64,000 bases of DNA from an uncultured Treponema sp. (GTDB taxonomy: Bacteria; Spirochaetota; Spirochaetia; Treponematales; Treponemataceae), in NCBI RefSeq assembly GCF_946187725.1, contig NZ_CAMHSK010000001.1, positions 124,001 through 188,000 of the forward strand, read 5' to 3'. Each line of letters begins with the position of its first letter. The stretch's first letter is position 1. Under the pieces are notes generated by a model. The model was not told the origin of the DNA. It saw only the letters and a program-made list of their open reading frames with translations, and did no database searches. Shown here piece by piece: positions 35,426-43,274 of this stretch. Made by a program: the position numbers and the translations under genes.

Positions 35426-36877
35426 ATGAAAAAACGTTTGATGGGTGCCTTGCTTGCGGCTGGAACGCTTGCGGCTGGTTCTGTCTTTGCGGAGACGCAC
35501 CTGATGCTGGACATGGGAATTAAAGTTCCTTTTGCCTTTGCGGATGTGGTTTCTAAGGATTCGGGCACAACTTCCGAGCTTGGAAAGGTGACGAAGTGGG
35601 ATAAGGTTGATGATGATTTCCGCTTTAAGCTGGAAACTGATCGTCGGGCAGGAATGGAAATCAACTTTAAGCCACAGATTAAGCAGGATGGCGGTGTCGG
35701 GGAGTGTAGGCTCGACACTTACTTCGGATGGTTCAAACCGACTGAATCGCTCAAAATCGTTGCGGGTACTGCTGACGAGCGTCACTATTTCAAGGGCAGC
35801 GAGGAGCGTCTTTTGGAAAAATTCGGTGAGATTACGATTATTGACTGCCATGCTGACAACGAGCTTGGCGTTTATTACGGATTGATTACAGACCCTCTTG
35901 CAGCCAGAAAATGGGATAAAAATTTCGTCTGGGGACACGAAGCCGGCTCAATCCGATGGGATCGCTCTTACGGCTGGTCTTCTTCTCAGCTTGGAAACGG
36001 CGTTGAAGGTCAGGGAACAAATCTTCAGTTCATCTATTCAAAAGGTGACAGGGGATTGTTCGCTTCGGCTGTTCTTGTTGGAAACTATGCTCCGTTCAGT
36101 AACAAAACAAAAACTGTTGAATGGACAAACAGCAGCTGGGGAAAAGAAGATTCGGACAACAGCGTTTCATGGGTTCCAGAACCTCAGTTCAGACTTGGAT
36201 ACGGATTCAGAAGTGGCAGCGTGGAATTAATCTATAAAGCTCCGCATTTCGGAAACAATGTGCTGGCCGCATTCTGGCAGCCTCGTCTTATGCGCGATAA
36301 GCTGATTGGAACAGTGGGCGTTACATTTGCGAATGACGTTGCGGATGGATCTTCAAAATACAATAAACGTGAAAATGAATTCATGGCCTTTGCCTTTGAT
36401 GCACGAGTTCAGTACAAATTCAGTGAAAAACTCCGTGCAAAGCTTTTCCTTAACTATTCACAGGTTATGCCGGGCGATAACAATGCCACAAACGACATGA
36501 GCAAGCAGTTTGGTGAAAGCGTCTATCACTACAAAAATTACAAAGGTGAGACCGTAGGAAACAAGGCTGAAAACGGCTTCTATGTCGTAAGTTCAATCGG
36601 ATATACATTGCCTTACGGAACTCTCAATCTGGACGGCGGACTTTACTGGCGCGATTTGGATAACAACGACGGCTTTGAGCTGGGTGAAAACTTCCTTACT
36701 GTAAAGGGTAGCTGGACCTGGTGGGTCGTAAACGGTGCGGGCTTCTCTCTTGGCGGCTCATGGTATCACCATATCAACACCGGCGACTACGGAAAGAAAA
36801 TCAATGGAAACAAATATGACGGAATCAAGGATGAAATTACCCTTGGCTCTTATGTAATTATTAAGCTTGGTCTTTAA
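35426..36877 (+). CDS. Putative outer-membrane porin of the fructan locus
   Basis: 483 residues with signal peptide (MGALLAAGTLAAGSVFAE). The mature protein is a chain of alternating strands rich in aromatic residues and Gly and ends in a hydrophobic strand (ITLGSYVIIKLGL), the signature of an outer-membrane barrel. No family name assigned. Its position, divergent from the secreted GH32 and first of a six-gene plus-strand run of sugar-uptake genes, suggests that it passes oligosaccharides across the outer membrane, the job done by SusC-type proteins in Bacteroidetes; no SusC/SusD-like gene is present. Expression is probably controlled by the dyad in its leader. Confidence 0.7.
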   Translation: MKKRLMGALLAAGTLAAGSVFAETHLMLDMGIKVPFAFADVVSKDSGTTSELGKVTKWDKVDDDFRFKLETDRRAGMEINFKPQIKQDGGVGECRLDTYFGWFKPTESLKIVAGTADERHYFKGSEERLLEKFGEITIIDCHADNELGVYYGLITDPLAARKWDKNFVWGHEAGSIRWDRSYGWSSSQLGNGVEGQGTNLQFIYSKGDRGLFASAVLVGNYAPFSNKTKTVEWTNSSWGKEDSDNSVSWVPEPQFRLGYGFRSGSVELIYKAPHFGNNVLAAFWQPRLMRDKLIGTVGVTFANDVADGSSKYNKRENEFMAFAFDARVQYKFSEKLRAKLFLNYSQVMPGDNNATNDMSKQFGESVYHYKNYKGETVGNKAENGFYVVSSIGYTLPYGTLNLDGGLYWRDLDNNDGFELGENFLTVKGSWTWWVVNGAGFSLGGSWYHHINTGDYGKKINGNKYDGIKDEITLGSYVIIKLGL

Positions 36878-36891
36878 TGGAGGAAAATAAT

Positions 36892-37863
36892 ATGAAAAAA
36901 GTAAAAGCTTTGTTTGGTGCTCTTGCAATTACGGCAACGATGGGATTGGTTTCCTGCTACACTGATTCCCAGTATGAAGAACCTGAGACAAATAAGCCTG
37001 CAAATCCGGCAAATGGCGGCGGAAATGGTCAGGGGGAGAATGACAAAAATGCTACGGTCTTCAAGAATATCGTGATGAAAAAGATTGAGGCTGGCTCTTT
37101 CAAGTTCAAGTACGGAGCTGCTGACGAGGCAGAAGAAGTAAATCTGGGAGCTTTCAATATTTCTTCTACTGAAATAACTCAAGAATTGTACGAAAAAATT
37201 ATGGGAACGAATCCGAGTGACCATAAGGACGGAGCTGCTGATGGTGAGGTTCAGAAAAAGCGTCCAGTAGACTGTGTGAGTTTCTACGCGGCTTTGGTTT
37301 TCTGCAACAAGCTCAGCGTGGAAGAAGGGCTTACTCCGGTTTACAAGATTAAAGACAGCACCGATACAGGCACATGGGGCGATATTCCCACTACTGATGA
37401 TAATGACTGGAATGCCGTAACCGAGGTTGAAGATGCGACAGGATTTCGCCTGCCTCACGAAAAAGAATGGATGTTTGCAGCCCTCGGAAGCAATGCCATT
37501 GCATTCAGCGGATTTGACGAGCGTTTCTTCTCAGGTTTTGCCGGTGAGGAAGAGAAAGACAAGATTGACGATTACGCGTGGTATCTTACGACAAAAGAAG
37601 GTGGAGATGAGGAAAAGGGAAATTCTGAAAAAACTACTCATGAAGTCGCTAAGAAACTTCCGAATTCCAACGGCGTCTATGATATGACCGGAAATGTATG
37701 GGAATTGTGCTGGGAGAGAATGGATAACGGTAATCACGTTCGCCGCGGCGGTGGTTTGAGTCAGGAGTATCTTGGACAGTATTCGGTTTCAACCCGTTGG
37801 GATATTCCGGCTCATGCAGGCTGGGGTGATGTCGGTTTCCGTATTGTGCAAAAGTCGGAATAG
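36892..37863 (+). CDS. FGE/SUMF1-fold lipoprotein without catalytic cysteines
   Basis: 323 residues from ATG 36892, chosen for GGAGG just upstream. Lipobox GLVSC. The body has formylglycine-generating-enzyme-fold marks: FNISSTEITQELYEKIMGTN, RPVDCVSFYAALVFCNKLS, FRLPHEKEWMFAA, GVYDMTGNVWELCWER and the closing DVGFRIV. The two active-site cysteines expected in the C-terminal segment of true FGEs are absent, as is the usual RGGSW block (RRGGGLS here). It is therefore more likely a binding or structural surface protein than a sulfatase-activating enzyme. It lies 14 bp after the porin gene and may form a surface capture unit with it. Confidence 0.82.
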   Translation: MKKVKALFGALAITATMGLVSCYTDSQYEEPETNKPANPANGGGNGQGENDKNATVFKNIVMKKIEAGSFKFKYGAADEAEEVNLGAFNISSTEITQELYEKIMGTNPSDHKDGAADGEVQKKRPVDCVSFYAALVFCNKLSVEEGLTPVYKIKDSTDTGTWGDIPTTDDNDWNAVTEVEDATGFRLPHEKEWMFAALGSNAIAFSGFDERFFSGFAGEEEKDKIDDYAWYLTTKEGGDEEKGNSEKTTHEVAKKLPNSNGVYDMTGNVWELCWERMDNGNHVRRGGGLSQEYLGQYSVSTRWDIPAHAGWGDVGFRIVQKSE

Positions 37864-37916
37864 TGAAGATTTTGTAAAAAATTGTAAAAAAACGAATTAA
37901 AAATGCACAAATTTGC

Positions 37917-37975
37917 TTGACAAATGCTAAAACTGATTTTACACTGTTAGTAGATTTGTAAAATCAGTTTTACAA
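37917..37975 (+). promoter_or_regulatory. ABC operon promoter with two operator copies
   Basis: TTGACA (37917-37922), 17 nt, TACACT (37940-37945). A perfect palindrome TTGTAAAATCAGTTTTACAA covers 37956-37975. A 15-base match in the reverse-complement sense (AAAACTGATTTTACA, 37929-37943) lies between the -35 and -10 boxes. The centres are about 31 bp apart, three helical turns. TTGTGCAT half-sites (as ATGCACAA) stand on either side. Confidence 0.7.
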
Positions 37976-37996
37976 ATGCACAAAAAGGAGACACAC

Positions 37997-38893
37997 ATGA
38001 AATCAAAGACTATGTTGTATGTGCGTGACCATTGGCAGTTGTATGTTATTTTTCTTCTTCCGGCTCTCGCGCTTACGATAATCTTCCGCTATATTCCGAT
38101 GGGGGGAATACTGATTGCTTTTCAGGATTACAACCCGATTCGCGGTCTCTTGGGAAGCCGTTGGGTAGGTCTCAAGCATTTTGCTCGTTTTCTTTCATCA
38201 CCAGATTTTCTTTCTTATCTGTCAAACACGCTTAAATTGAGTGTGTATGGGCTTCTTTGGGGCTTCCCTGTTCCGATTATCCTTGCGCTTTTGCTCAATC
38301 GAGTGCAGAGCCCTTCAATCAAGCGGAATGTTCAGCTTGTGCTTTATCTGCCGAACTTCATTTCGGTAATCGTAGTCTGCGGTATCGTGCGAATCTTGCT
38401 TTCTGTGACTGGTCCTGTGAATAATTTCTTCGGAACAAAGATTAATTTCATGGCTGCTCCAGAAGCATTCCGTTCAATTTACATTGCAAGTGGAATCTGG
38501 CAGGGAGCAGGCTGGGCTTCGATTATGTACACGGCGGCCCTTGCGAATGTTAACCAGGAGACAAGGGAAGCTGCGATTCTTGACGGAGCGAATATCTTGC
38601 AGGAGATTCGGGTTGTGGAATGGCCTGCAATCAAGGACATCGCATTGATTCAGTTCATCCTGCAGGCCGGAAACATAATGAGCATCGGTTTTGAGAAAGC
38701 CTATGCTTTGCAGACTGACTTGAACCTTCCTTCTGCGGAAATCATCGCGACTTACGTTTACAAAAAAGGTCTTCTGGACGGCGATTACAGTTTTTCAACG
38801 GCGGTCGGATTGTTCAACACTGTCGTGAATGTAATTATGCTTTTGATTGTAAACAAGACAGTCTCGAAATTGAATGACGAGCAGGGCTTGTAA
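37997..38893 (+). CDS. Carbohydrate ABC transporter permease (LplB/UgpA-type)
   Basis: 298 residues, six membrane segments, starting after the ribosome site AAGGAG; an earlier in-frame ATG at 37976 would overlap the operator. The binding-protein-dependent permease signature is present: EAAILDGANILQEIRVVEWP (the EAA loop contacting the ATPase). The N-terminal segment LYVIFLLPALALTIIFRYIP followed by GGILIAFQDYNP is typical of the LplB group of oligosaccharide importers. It pairs with the next permease and with the binding lipoprotein. No ATPase is encoded nearby; these systems often share an MsmX-type ATPase encoded elsewhere. Confidence 0.92.
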   Translation: MKSKTMLYVRDHWQLYVIFLLPALALTIIFRYIPMGGILIAFQDYNPIRGLLGSRWVGLKHFARFLSSPDFLSYLSNTLKLSVYGLLWGFPVPIILALLLNRVQSPSIKRNVQLVLYLPNFISVIVVCGIVRILLSVTGPVNNFFGTKINFMAAPEAFRSIYIASGIWQGAGWASIMYTAALANVNQETREAAILDGANILQEIRVVEWPAIKDIALIQFILQAGNIMSIGFEKAYALQTDLNLPSAEIIATYVYKKGLLDGDYSFSTAVGLFNTVVNVIMLLIVNKTVSKLNDEQGL

Positions 38894-38904
38894 GGAGATT
38901 TACC

Positions 38905-39801
38905 ATGGAAAAAAATCATCTTATTAAGTTAAGTGTTCGTGACCGGGCTATAATCAGAATTGGTTATATTCTTCTTTCGGCTTTCGTGATTTCAATAATT
39001 GTGCCTGTGCTCTACATAATCGTGGCTTCGTTCATTGATCCCGTAACTTTGCAGAATAAAGGCGTCACTTTTGATTTCGACAAATGGACGCTTACGGCTT
39101 ACGAGCGGGTTCTCTCAAACAAGGCGATTTGGACCGGCTTTGGCAATGCGATTTTGTATTCGGTTGTCTACACGGCCCTGTCTGTTTTCATCACTTTGCT
39201 TGTGGCTTTTCCGATGTCACGGCCGGATTTCAAGGGACGGAAGTTCTTCAACATCCTCTTCGTGATTACGATGTTCTTCGGCGGCGGTCTGATTCCTACT
39301 TACCTTCTTGTGAGCAATCTCGGAATGGTTAATACAATCTGGGCTGTCGTTCTTCCAGGTGCATTCAGCGTATGGAACATGATTATTGCCCGCACGTATT
39401 ACAAGGGTGTTCCAAAGGAATTGCAGGAAGCGGCTTTTGTTGACGGTGCCAGTGAGGTGACATATTTCTTCAAGGTTTTGATGCCTGTCTGTGCTCCGTT
39501 GATAATGGTTCTGTCGTTGTGGCAGTTCGTCGGAATGTGGAACAGCTACTTTGATGCAATGATTTATCTGAATGATTCGGCAAAACAGCCGTTGCAGCTT
39601 GTGCTTCGTTCAATTTTGATTCAGAACCAGCCTGAGTCGGGCATGATTTCTGACATGCAGAGTACTGCGGCACGTGCACAGCTTGCCGAGCTTCTGAAAT
39701 ACGCGACAATCATCGTTTCGAGCTTCCCGCTCCTCGTGATGTATCCGTTCTTCCAGAAGTATTTTAATAAAGGAATTTTAATCGGTTCTATCAAGGGCTG
39801 A
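38905..39801 (+). CDS. Carbohydrate ABC transporter permease (LplC/YtcP-type)
   Basis: 298 residues with six membrane segments. EAA loop: LQEAAFVDGASEVTYFFKVL. Other family marks are GGGLIPTYLLVSNLGM, WNMIIARTYYKGVP and the closing PFFQKYFNKGILIGSIKG, diagnostic of the YtcP/LplC group. It forms the inner-membrane channel with the preceding permease (11 bp upstream; ribosome site AAGGAG). Downstream is the hairpin-rich leader of the binding-protein gene, where expression of the two parts may be uncoupled. Confidence 0.93.
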   Translation: MEKNHLIKLSVRDRAIIRIGYILLSAFVISIIVPVLYIIVASFIDPVTLQNKGVTFDFDKWTLTAYERVLSNKAIWTGFGNAILYSVVYTALSVFITLLVAFPMSRPDFKGRKFFNILFVITMFFGGGLIPTYLLVSNLGMVNTIWAVVLPGAFSVWNMIIARTYYKGVPKELQEAAFVDGASEVTYFFKVLMPVCAPLIMVLSLWQFVGMWNSYFDAMIYLNDSAKQPLQLVLRSILIQNQPESGMISDMQSTAARAQLAELLKYATIIVSSFPLLVMYPFFQKYFNKGILIGSIKG

Positions 39802-39822
39802 TTAAGAAAGGCTGGTAATTAA

Positions 39823-39980
39823 GTTGCATCCATGCAACGCCGCTAACGCGGGATTTTAAAGGAGGCATGATAAAAATTACATCCATGTAATTTTTATCAC
39901 GGCCAAGTTTTCACCGTTGGCGAAAACTTGCTGATTCGTTGCTTCCATGCAACGCCGCTAACGCGGAGTTTTTAAAGGAG
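39823..39980 (+). repeat. Duplicated hairpin/ribosome-site block with four foldbacks
   Basis: The block GTTGC-TCCATGCAAC followed by GCCGCTAACGCGG and a TTTAAAGGAG ribosome site occurs twice (39823-39864 and 39938-39980). Between the copies lie a 15-bp perfect hairpin with a CC loop (39868-39899, tip CATCCATG) and a 9-bp hairpin (39904-39930, CAAGTTTTC / GAAAACTTG). The arrangement suggests partial duplication of a leader and may tune the high expression expected of a binding protein. Confidence 0.75.
39867..39890 (+). CDS. Possible seven-residue leader peptide
   Basis: A strong ribosome site (AAAGGAGG at 39858-39865) precedes ATG 39867, which opens the minimal frame MIKITSM and a TAA. The frame lies within the left arm and tip of the 15-bp hairpin, so a translating ribosome would melt it. 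It could be a regulatory leader or just the leftover of the duplicated ribosome site. Confidence 0.3.
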   Translation: MIKITSM

Positions 39981-39985
39981 AAAAT

Positions 39986-41659
39986 ATGAAAAAAAATCAG
40001 AAAATGGCTTTTGCTCTTGCGGCACTGGCTTTTGGTACGAGTCTTTTTTTGGGCTGTAAAGACAAAAATGTGTCTTTGAACAGCGGTGATATTCAGAAAG
40101 TTGACCCGAATGAACTCGCTTTCCCTCTTAAACAAAAAACTGTGATTACAGGTCTTACGAGCTTTCCGCCAAACACAGAATCAAATCCGAACAACAGGAC
40201 GATTTTCCGCCGCTTGCAGGAAAAAACAAACGTTGAGGTAAAATGGACTGCAATCCAGAGCGACCAGTGGAATGATAAAATCACCCTGGCAATGGCAAAC
40301 CCGAAGACTCTTGCTGATTTCGTATTCAACGCAAGCTTCAACGATTCGAGCCTCTTGAAATATGCCGATCAGGGAATCATCATTCCGCTCGAAGGCTACA
40401 TCGATTCGTATATGCCGAATTTAAAGGCTGTTTTCGACAAATATCCTGAATACCGGGCGATGTGTACTGACTCAAACGGTCACATCTGGGGCTTGCCATG
40501 GATTGAGCAGCTTGGTTCTGGCAAAGAAGCAATTCAGGTTATCGACAACATGAGCTTCATCAACAAAAAATGGCTCGATGCTCTTGGGCTGAAAGTTCCT
40601 AATACAATAGAAGAATTTGAAAAGGTTTTGCTTGAATTCAAAAACAAAGCAAGTATTCTTCAAACAAAATTTAAAATCGACGGAAGCATAATCCCGATGT
40701 CTTTCATCATGAACGATGGCGGACAGGATCCTTATGTTCTTATCAATGGTTTTGGCGAGGGCTACGGTGATGCAGACAAAGGTCGTCATATCGCAGTTAC
40801 TGACAACCGCAAGGTTATTTGCAGCGCGACACAGGAAGGATTCAAAAAAGGAACGGCATGGCTTCACAAATTGTACGAGCAGGGCTTGATTGACCCAGAG
40901 GCATTCACACAGGAATGGTCAACTTATGTCTCAAAAGGAAAATCTGGTCGTTACGGTGTGTGCTTCAGCTGGGATGTCGCAAACATTGCGAACCTTGCCG
41001 ACTGGGTTCCTCTTCCGGTACTTAAAGCTGATGTCAAAAATCTTACTGCTCAGAACGGCTCATTCACCAGTGGTTTTGACCGTGGCCGATGCGTCGTTAC
41101 TGCGGTCGCAAAAAATCCGGCTTTGGTTTGTGCCTGGCTTGACCAGATGTACGATCCGTTCCAGTCTCCACAGAACAACTGGGGAACTTATGGCGAGGAC
41201 GATGAATTCGACATCTTCGTTCTTGGAAAAAACAAAGCTGGCAAAGATATGCTTAAACACGCTCCGTTGGGAAGTGCTTCTCCTGTTGAAGTTCGTGAGG
41301 CAGAGAGCGTAAACGGCCCGCTTGCGATTCTTGATGAATATTATGGCGTTTATGTTACTTGCCCGGACGATGCAAAATACCGACTTGATTGGATAAAAGA
41401 TTACTTCACTCCGGATGTGAACGAAAAATATGTCTATCCGAATGTATTTATGACTCGTGAGGATACGGAAGAAGTTTCAAATATTCAGGCAGATGTCAGC
41501 AAGGCTATTAATACCGCAAAATCTGACTGGGTAATGAACGGATTCACGGATCAGGATTGGGAAAATTTCAAGAAAAAGCTTGAATCATACAAACTCGACA
41601 AGCTTCTTTCAATTTTCCAGAAATATCTCGATTCATATTACGCAAATATTGAAAACTAG
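39986..41659 (+). CDS. Extracellular sugar-binding lipoprotein of the ABC importer
   Basis: 557 residues with lipoprotein signal (ALAALAFGTSLFLGC). A family-1-type solute-binding protein of the large (over 500-residue) class that accompanies LplB/LplC permeases: an early strand/helix pair after ITGLTSFPPNTES, NVEVKWTAIQSDQWNDKITLA, then IIPLEGYIDSYMPNL and WGLPWIEQ. These captures are usually oligosaccharides; a fructo-oligosaccharide or sucrose is expected here from the adjoining GH32. Preceded by the duplicated hairpin leader and by AAAGGAG; 12 bp before the cytoplasmic GH32. Confidence 0.9.
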   Translation: MKKNQKMAFALAALAFGTSLFLGCKDKNVSLNSGDIQKVDPNELAFPLKQKTVITGLTSFPPNTESNPNNRTIFRRLQEKTNVEVKWTAIQSDQWNDKITLAMANPKTLADFVFNASFNDSSLLKYADQGIIIPLEGYIDSYMPNLKAVFDKYPEYRAMCTDSNGHIWGLPWIEQLGSGKEAIQVIDNMSFINKKWLDALGLKVPNTIEEFEKVLLEFKNKASILQTKFKIDGSIIPMSFIMNDGGQDPYVLINGFGEGYGDADKGRHIAVTDNRKVICSATQEGFKKGTAWLHKLYEQGLIDPEAFTQEWSTYVSKGKSGRYGVCFSWDVANIANLADWVPLPVLKADVKNLTAQNGSFTSGFDRGRCVVTAVAKNPALVCAWLDQMYDPFQSPQNNWGTYGEDDEFDIFVLGKNKAGKDMLKHAPLGSASPVEVREAESVNGPLAILDEYYGVYVTCPDDAKYRLDWIKDYFTPDVNEKYVYPNVFMTREDTEEVSNIQADVSKAINTAKSDWVMNGFTDQDWENFKKKLESYKLDKLLSIFQKYLDSYYANIEN

Positions 41660-41671
41660 CAGAGGATTTTT

Positions 41672-43147
41672 ATGAGCGAATTGTTGCAGAAAGCACGAAA
41701 TTATGAGAGCAAGGCTGCTGCTTCCATTGCGGCTAAGGACAGACCGGCTTTTCATCTGACCCCGCTTTGCGGCTGGATGAACGACCCGAACGGATTTTCA
41801 TATTACGACGGAAAATACCACCTTTTCTATCAGTATAATCCGTATGATATTCATTGGAATACAATGCACTGGGGGCACGCGGTAAGTTCGGATCTTTTGC
41901 ACTGGGAGTACCTCCCGGCTGCTCTTGCTCCTGATGAGAGCTATGACTGCAACGGTTGTTTTTCTGGAAGTGCAATTGAGCTTTCAGATAAAACTCATCT
42001 GCTGATTTATACTGGCGTAAAACAGTATAAATTGCCGGATGGGTCTCTGCGAGATGCTCAGGTTCAGTGTTTGGCCGTTGGTGACGGACAGAATTATCGC
42101 AAATACGAAAAAAATCCTGTGATTGATGCTTCAAAATTGCCGGAAGGAGCGAGCAAGGCGGATTTCCGTGACCCGCGAATCTGGCAACTCTCAGACGGAA
42201 GATTTTGTTGCGCGGTTGCGAGCAGGCCTTCTGACGGCAGCGGTCAGATTCTGCTCTATGTAAGTTCCGACGGCTTTGACTGGACCTTTTGGACTGTCCT
42301 TGACTCAAACAAAAATCGCTTCGGAAAAATGTGGGAATGCCCGGATTTTTTCAAGCTTGGCGAAAAATATCTGCTTCTCGTAAGCCCGCAGGATATGCTC
42401 GCTGAAGGTGAATTCAATAACGGAAACGGAACGCTTTGCCTTATCGGAACATTTGATGAAAAAACAGGAAAATTCTGCGAGGAAGGAAAGCAGATTATCG
42501 ATGGCGGCATGGATTTTTATGCTCCCCAGTCCGTTCAGACACCAGACGGCAGAAGAATAATGATTGGCTGGTTGCAGAACTGGGATACTTGTTCCATAAG
42601 GGAAGCCGGTTCTCCGTGGGCAGGACAAATGTCGGTTCCGCGCGAAGTTTTTGTAAAGAACGGAAGAATGTGGCAAAAACCAGCCGTGGAATTTGATAAC
42701 CTTCGTAAGAATGAGGTTTCTTTCAATAATGTCAGTCTGAATTCAAACCGAATGAGTTTTGATGAGGTGAAAGGCCGCGTGCTTGATATGGAAGTCAAAA
42801 TCTCGCCGGATGCTGATTGCTATTCCTGCACGGTAAGGTTTGCCGAAGATAAAAACTTCCACACAGATTTGATTTATCGCATTCACGAGCACACGCTTAC
42901 GATTGACCGAAGATATTCCGGGACTCGGCGTGCTCTTATGCACACTCAGGTATGCAAAATCCTTAATGATTCAAAAGATTTGAATTTAAGAATCGTCCTT
43001 GACAAGAACAGCATTGAAGTCTTTTTGAACGGAGGCGAGCAGGCAATGACTTGCGCAATTTATACTCCGCAAGAAGCAGAAGGAATCTCATTCATCGCTG
43101 ATGGAAAGGCCTGTCTGGATTTAAAAAAATATTCGTTGAAAGTGTGA
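41672..43147 (+). CDS. Cytoplasmic GH32 beta-fructofuranosidase (sucrose/fructo-oligosaccharide hydrolase)
   Basis: 491 residues without a signal peptide, so it acts inside the cell on imported sugar. GH32 catalytic set is complete: nucleophile Asp38 in GWMNDPNGF, DFRDPRIW (RDP) and acid/base Glu in MWECPDFF; substrate-site blocks YHLFYQYNPYD, HWGHAVSSDLLHWE and FSGSAIE are also present. The C-terminal beta sandwich ends LNLRIVLDKNSIEVFLNGGE. It could be a sucrose or sucrose-6-phosphate hydrolase or an exo-fructosidase; since import is by ABC rather than PTS, an unphosphorylated substrate is likelier. Fructose released would go to the fructokinase of the same locus. Confidence 0.94.
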   Translation: MSELLQKARNYESKAAASIAAKDRPAFHLTPLCGWMNDPNGFSYYDGKYHLFYQYNPYDIHWNTMHWGHAVSSDLLHWEYLPAALAPDESYDCNGCFSGSAIELSDKTHLLIYTGVKQYKLPDGSLRDAQVQCLAVGDGQNYRKYEKNPVIDASKLPEGASKADFRDPRIWQLSDGRFCCAVASRPSDGSGQILLYVSSDGFDWTFWTVLDSNKNRFGKMWECPDFFKLGEKYLLLVSPQDMLAEGEFNNGNGTLCLIGTFDEKTGKFCEEGKQIIDGGMDFYAPQSVQTPDGRRIMIGWLQNWDTCSIREAGSPWAGQMSVPREVFVKNGRMWQKPAVEFDNLRKNEVSFNNVSLNSNRMSFDEVKGRVLDMEVKISPDADCYSCTVRFAEDKNFHTDLIYRIHEHTLTIDRRYSGTRRALMHTQVCKILNDSKDLNLRIVLDKNSIEVFLNGGEQAMTCAIYTPQEAEGISFIADGKACLDLKKYSLKV

Positions 43148-43190
43148 AAATAAATTCCCTGGGAATAAAAATAGAATTCAATTTTCGATG

Positions 43191-43261
43191 CGGATGAACG
43201 CAGATTCACGCAGATTTATAAACTATAAGTAATCTGCGTTTATCTGTGTCTATCTGCGTCC
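43191..43261. repeat. Dispersed-type palindromic repeat of GCAGATT/AATCTGCGT units
   Basis: Left arm GAACGCAGATT-CACGCAGATTT, centre ATAAACTATAAGT, right arm AATCTGCGTT-TATCTGTGTC-TATCTGCGTC: near-repeat 10-mers arranged as an imperfect palindrome. It fills the 127-bp gap between the convergent GH32 and proS genes. I know this type of CACGCAGATT/AATCTGCG intergenic repeat from many unrelated genomes. It may act as a two-way terminator. Confidence 0.7.
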
Positions 43262-43274
43262 AATTTATAGTTTT

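Noticed and set aside
34549-35938. Open frames opposite the GH32 and porin genes
   Set aside because: They cover the divergent promoters and operators and have no ribosome sites.
36892-37863. Active sulfatase-modifying enzyme
   Set aside because: No catalytic cysteines and no sulfatase gene nearby.
39823-39960. CRISPR-like repeats
   Set aside because: Only two copies of the block, with hairpins rather than uniform spacers; no cas gene anywhere in the window.
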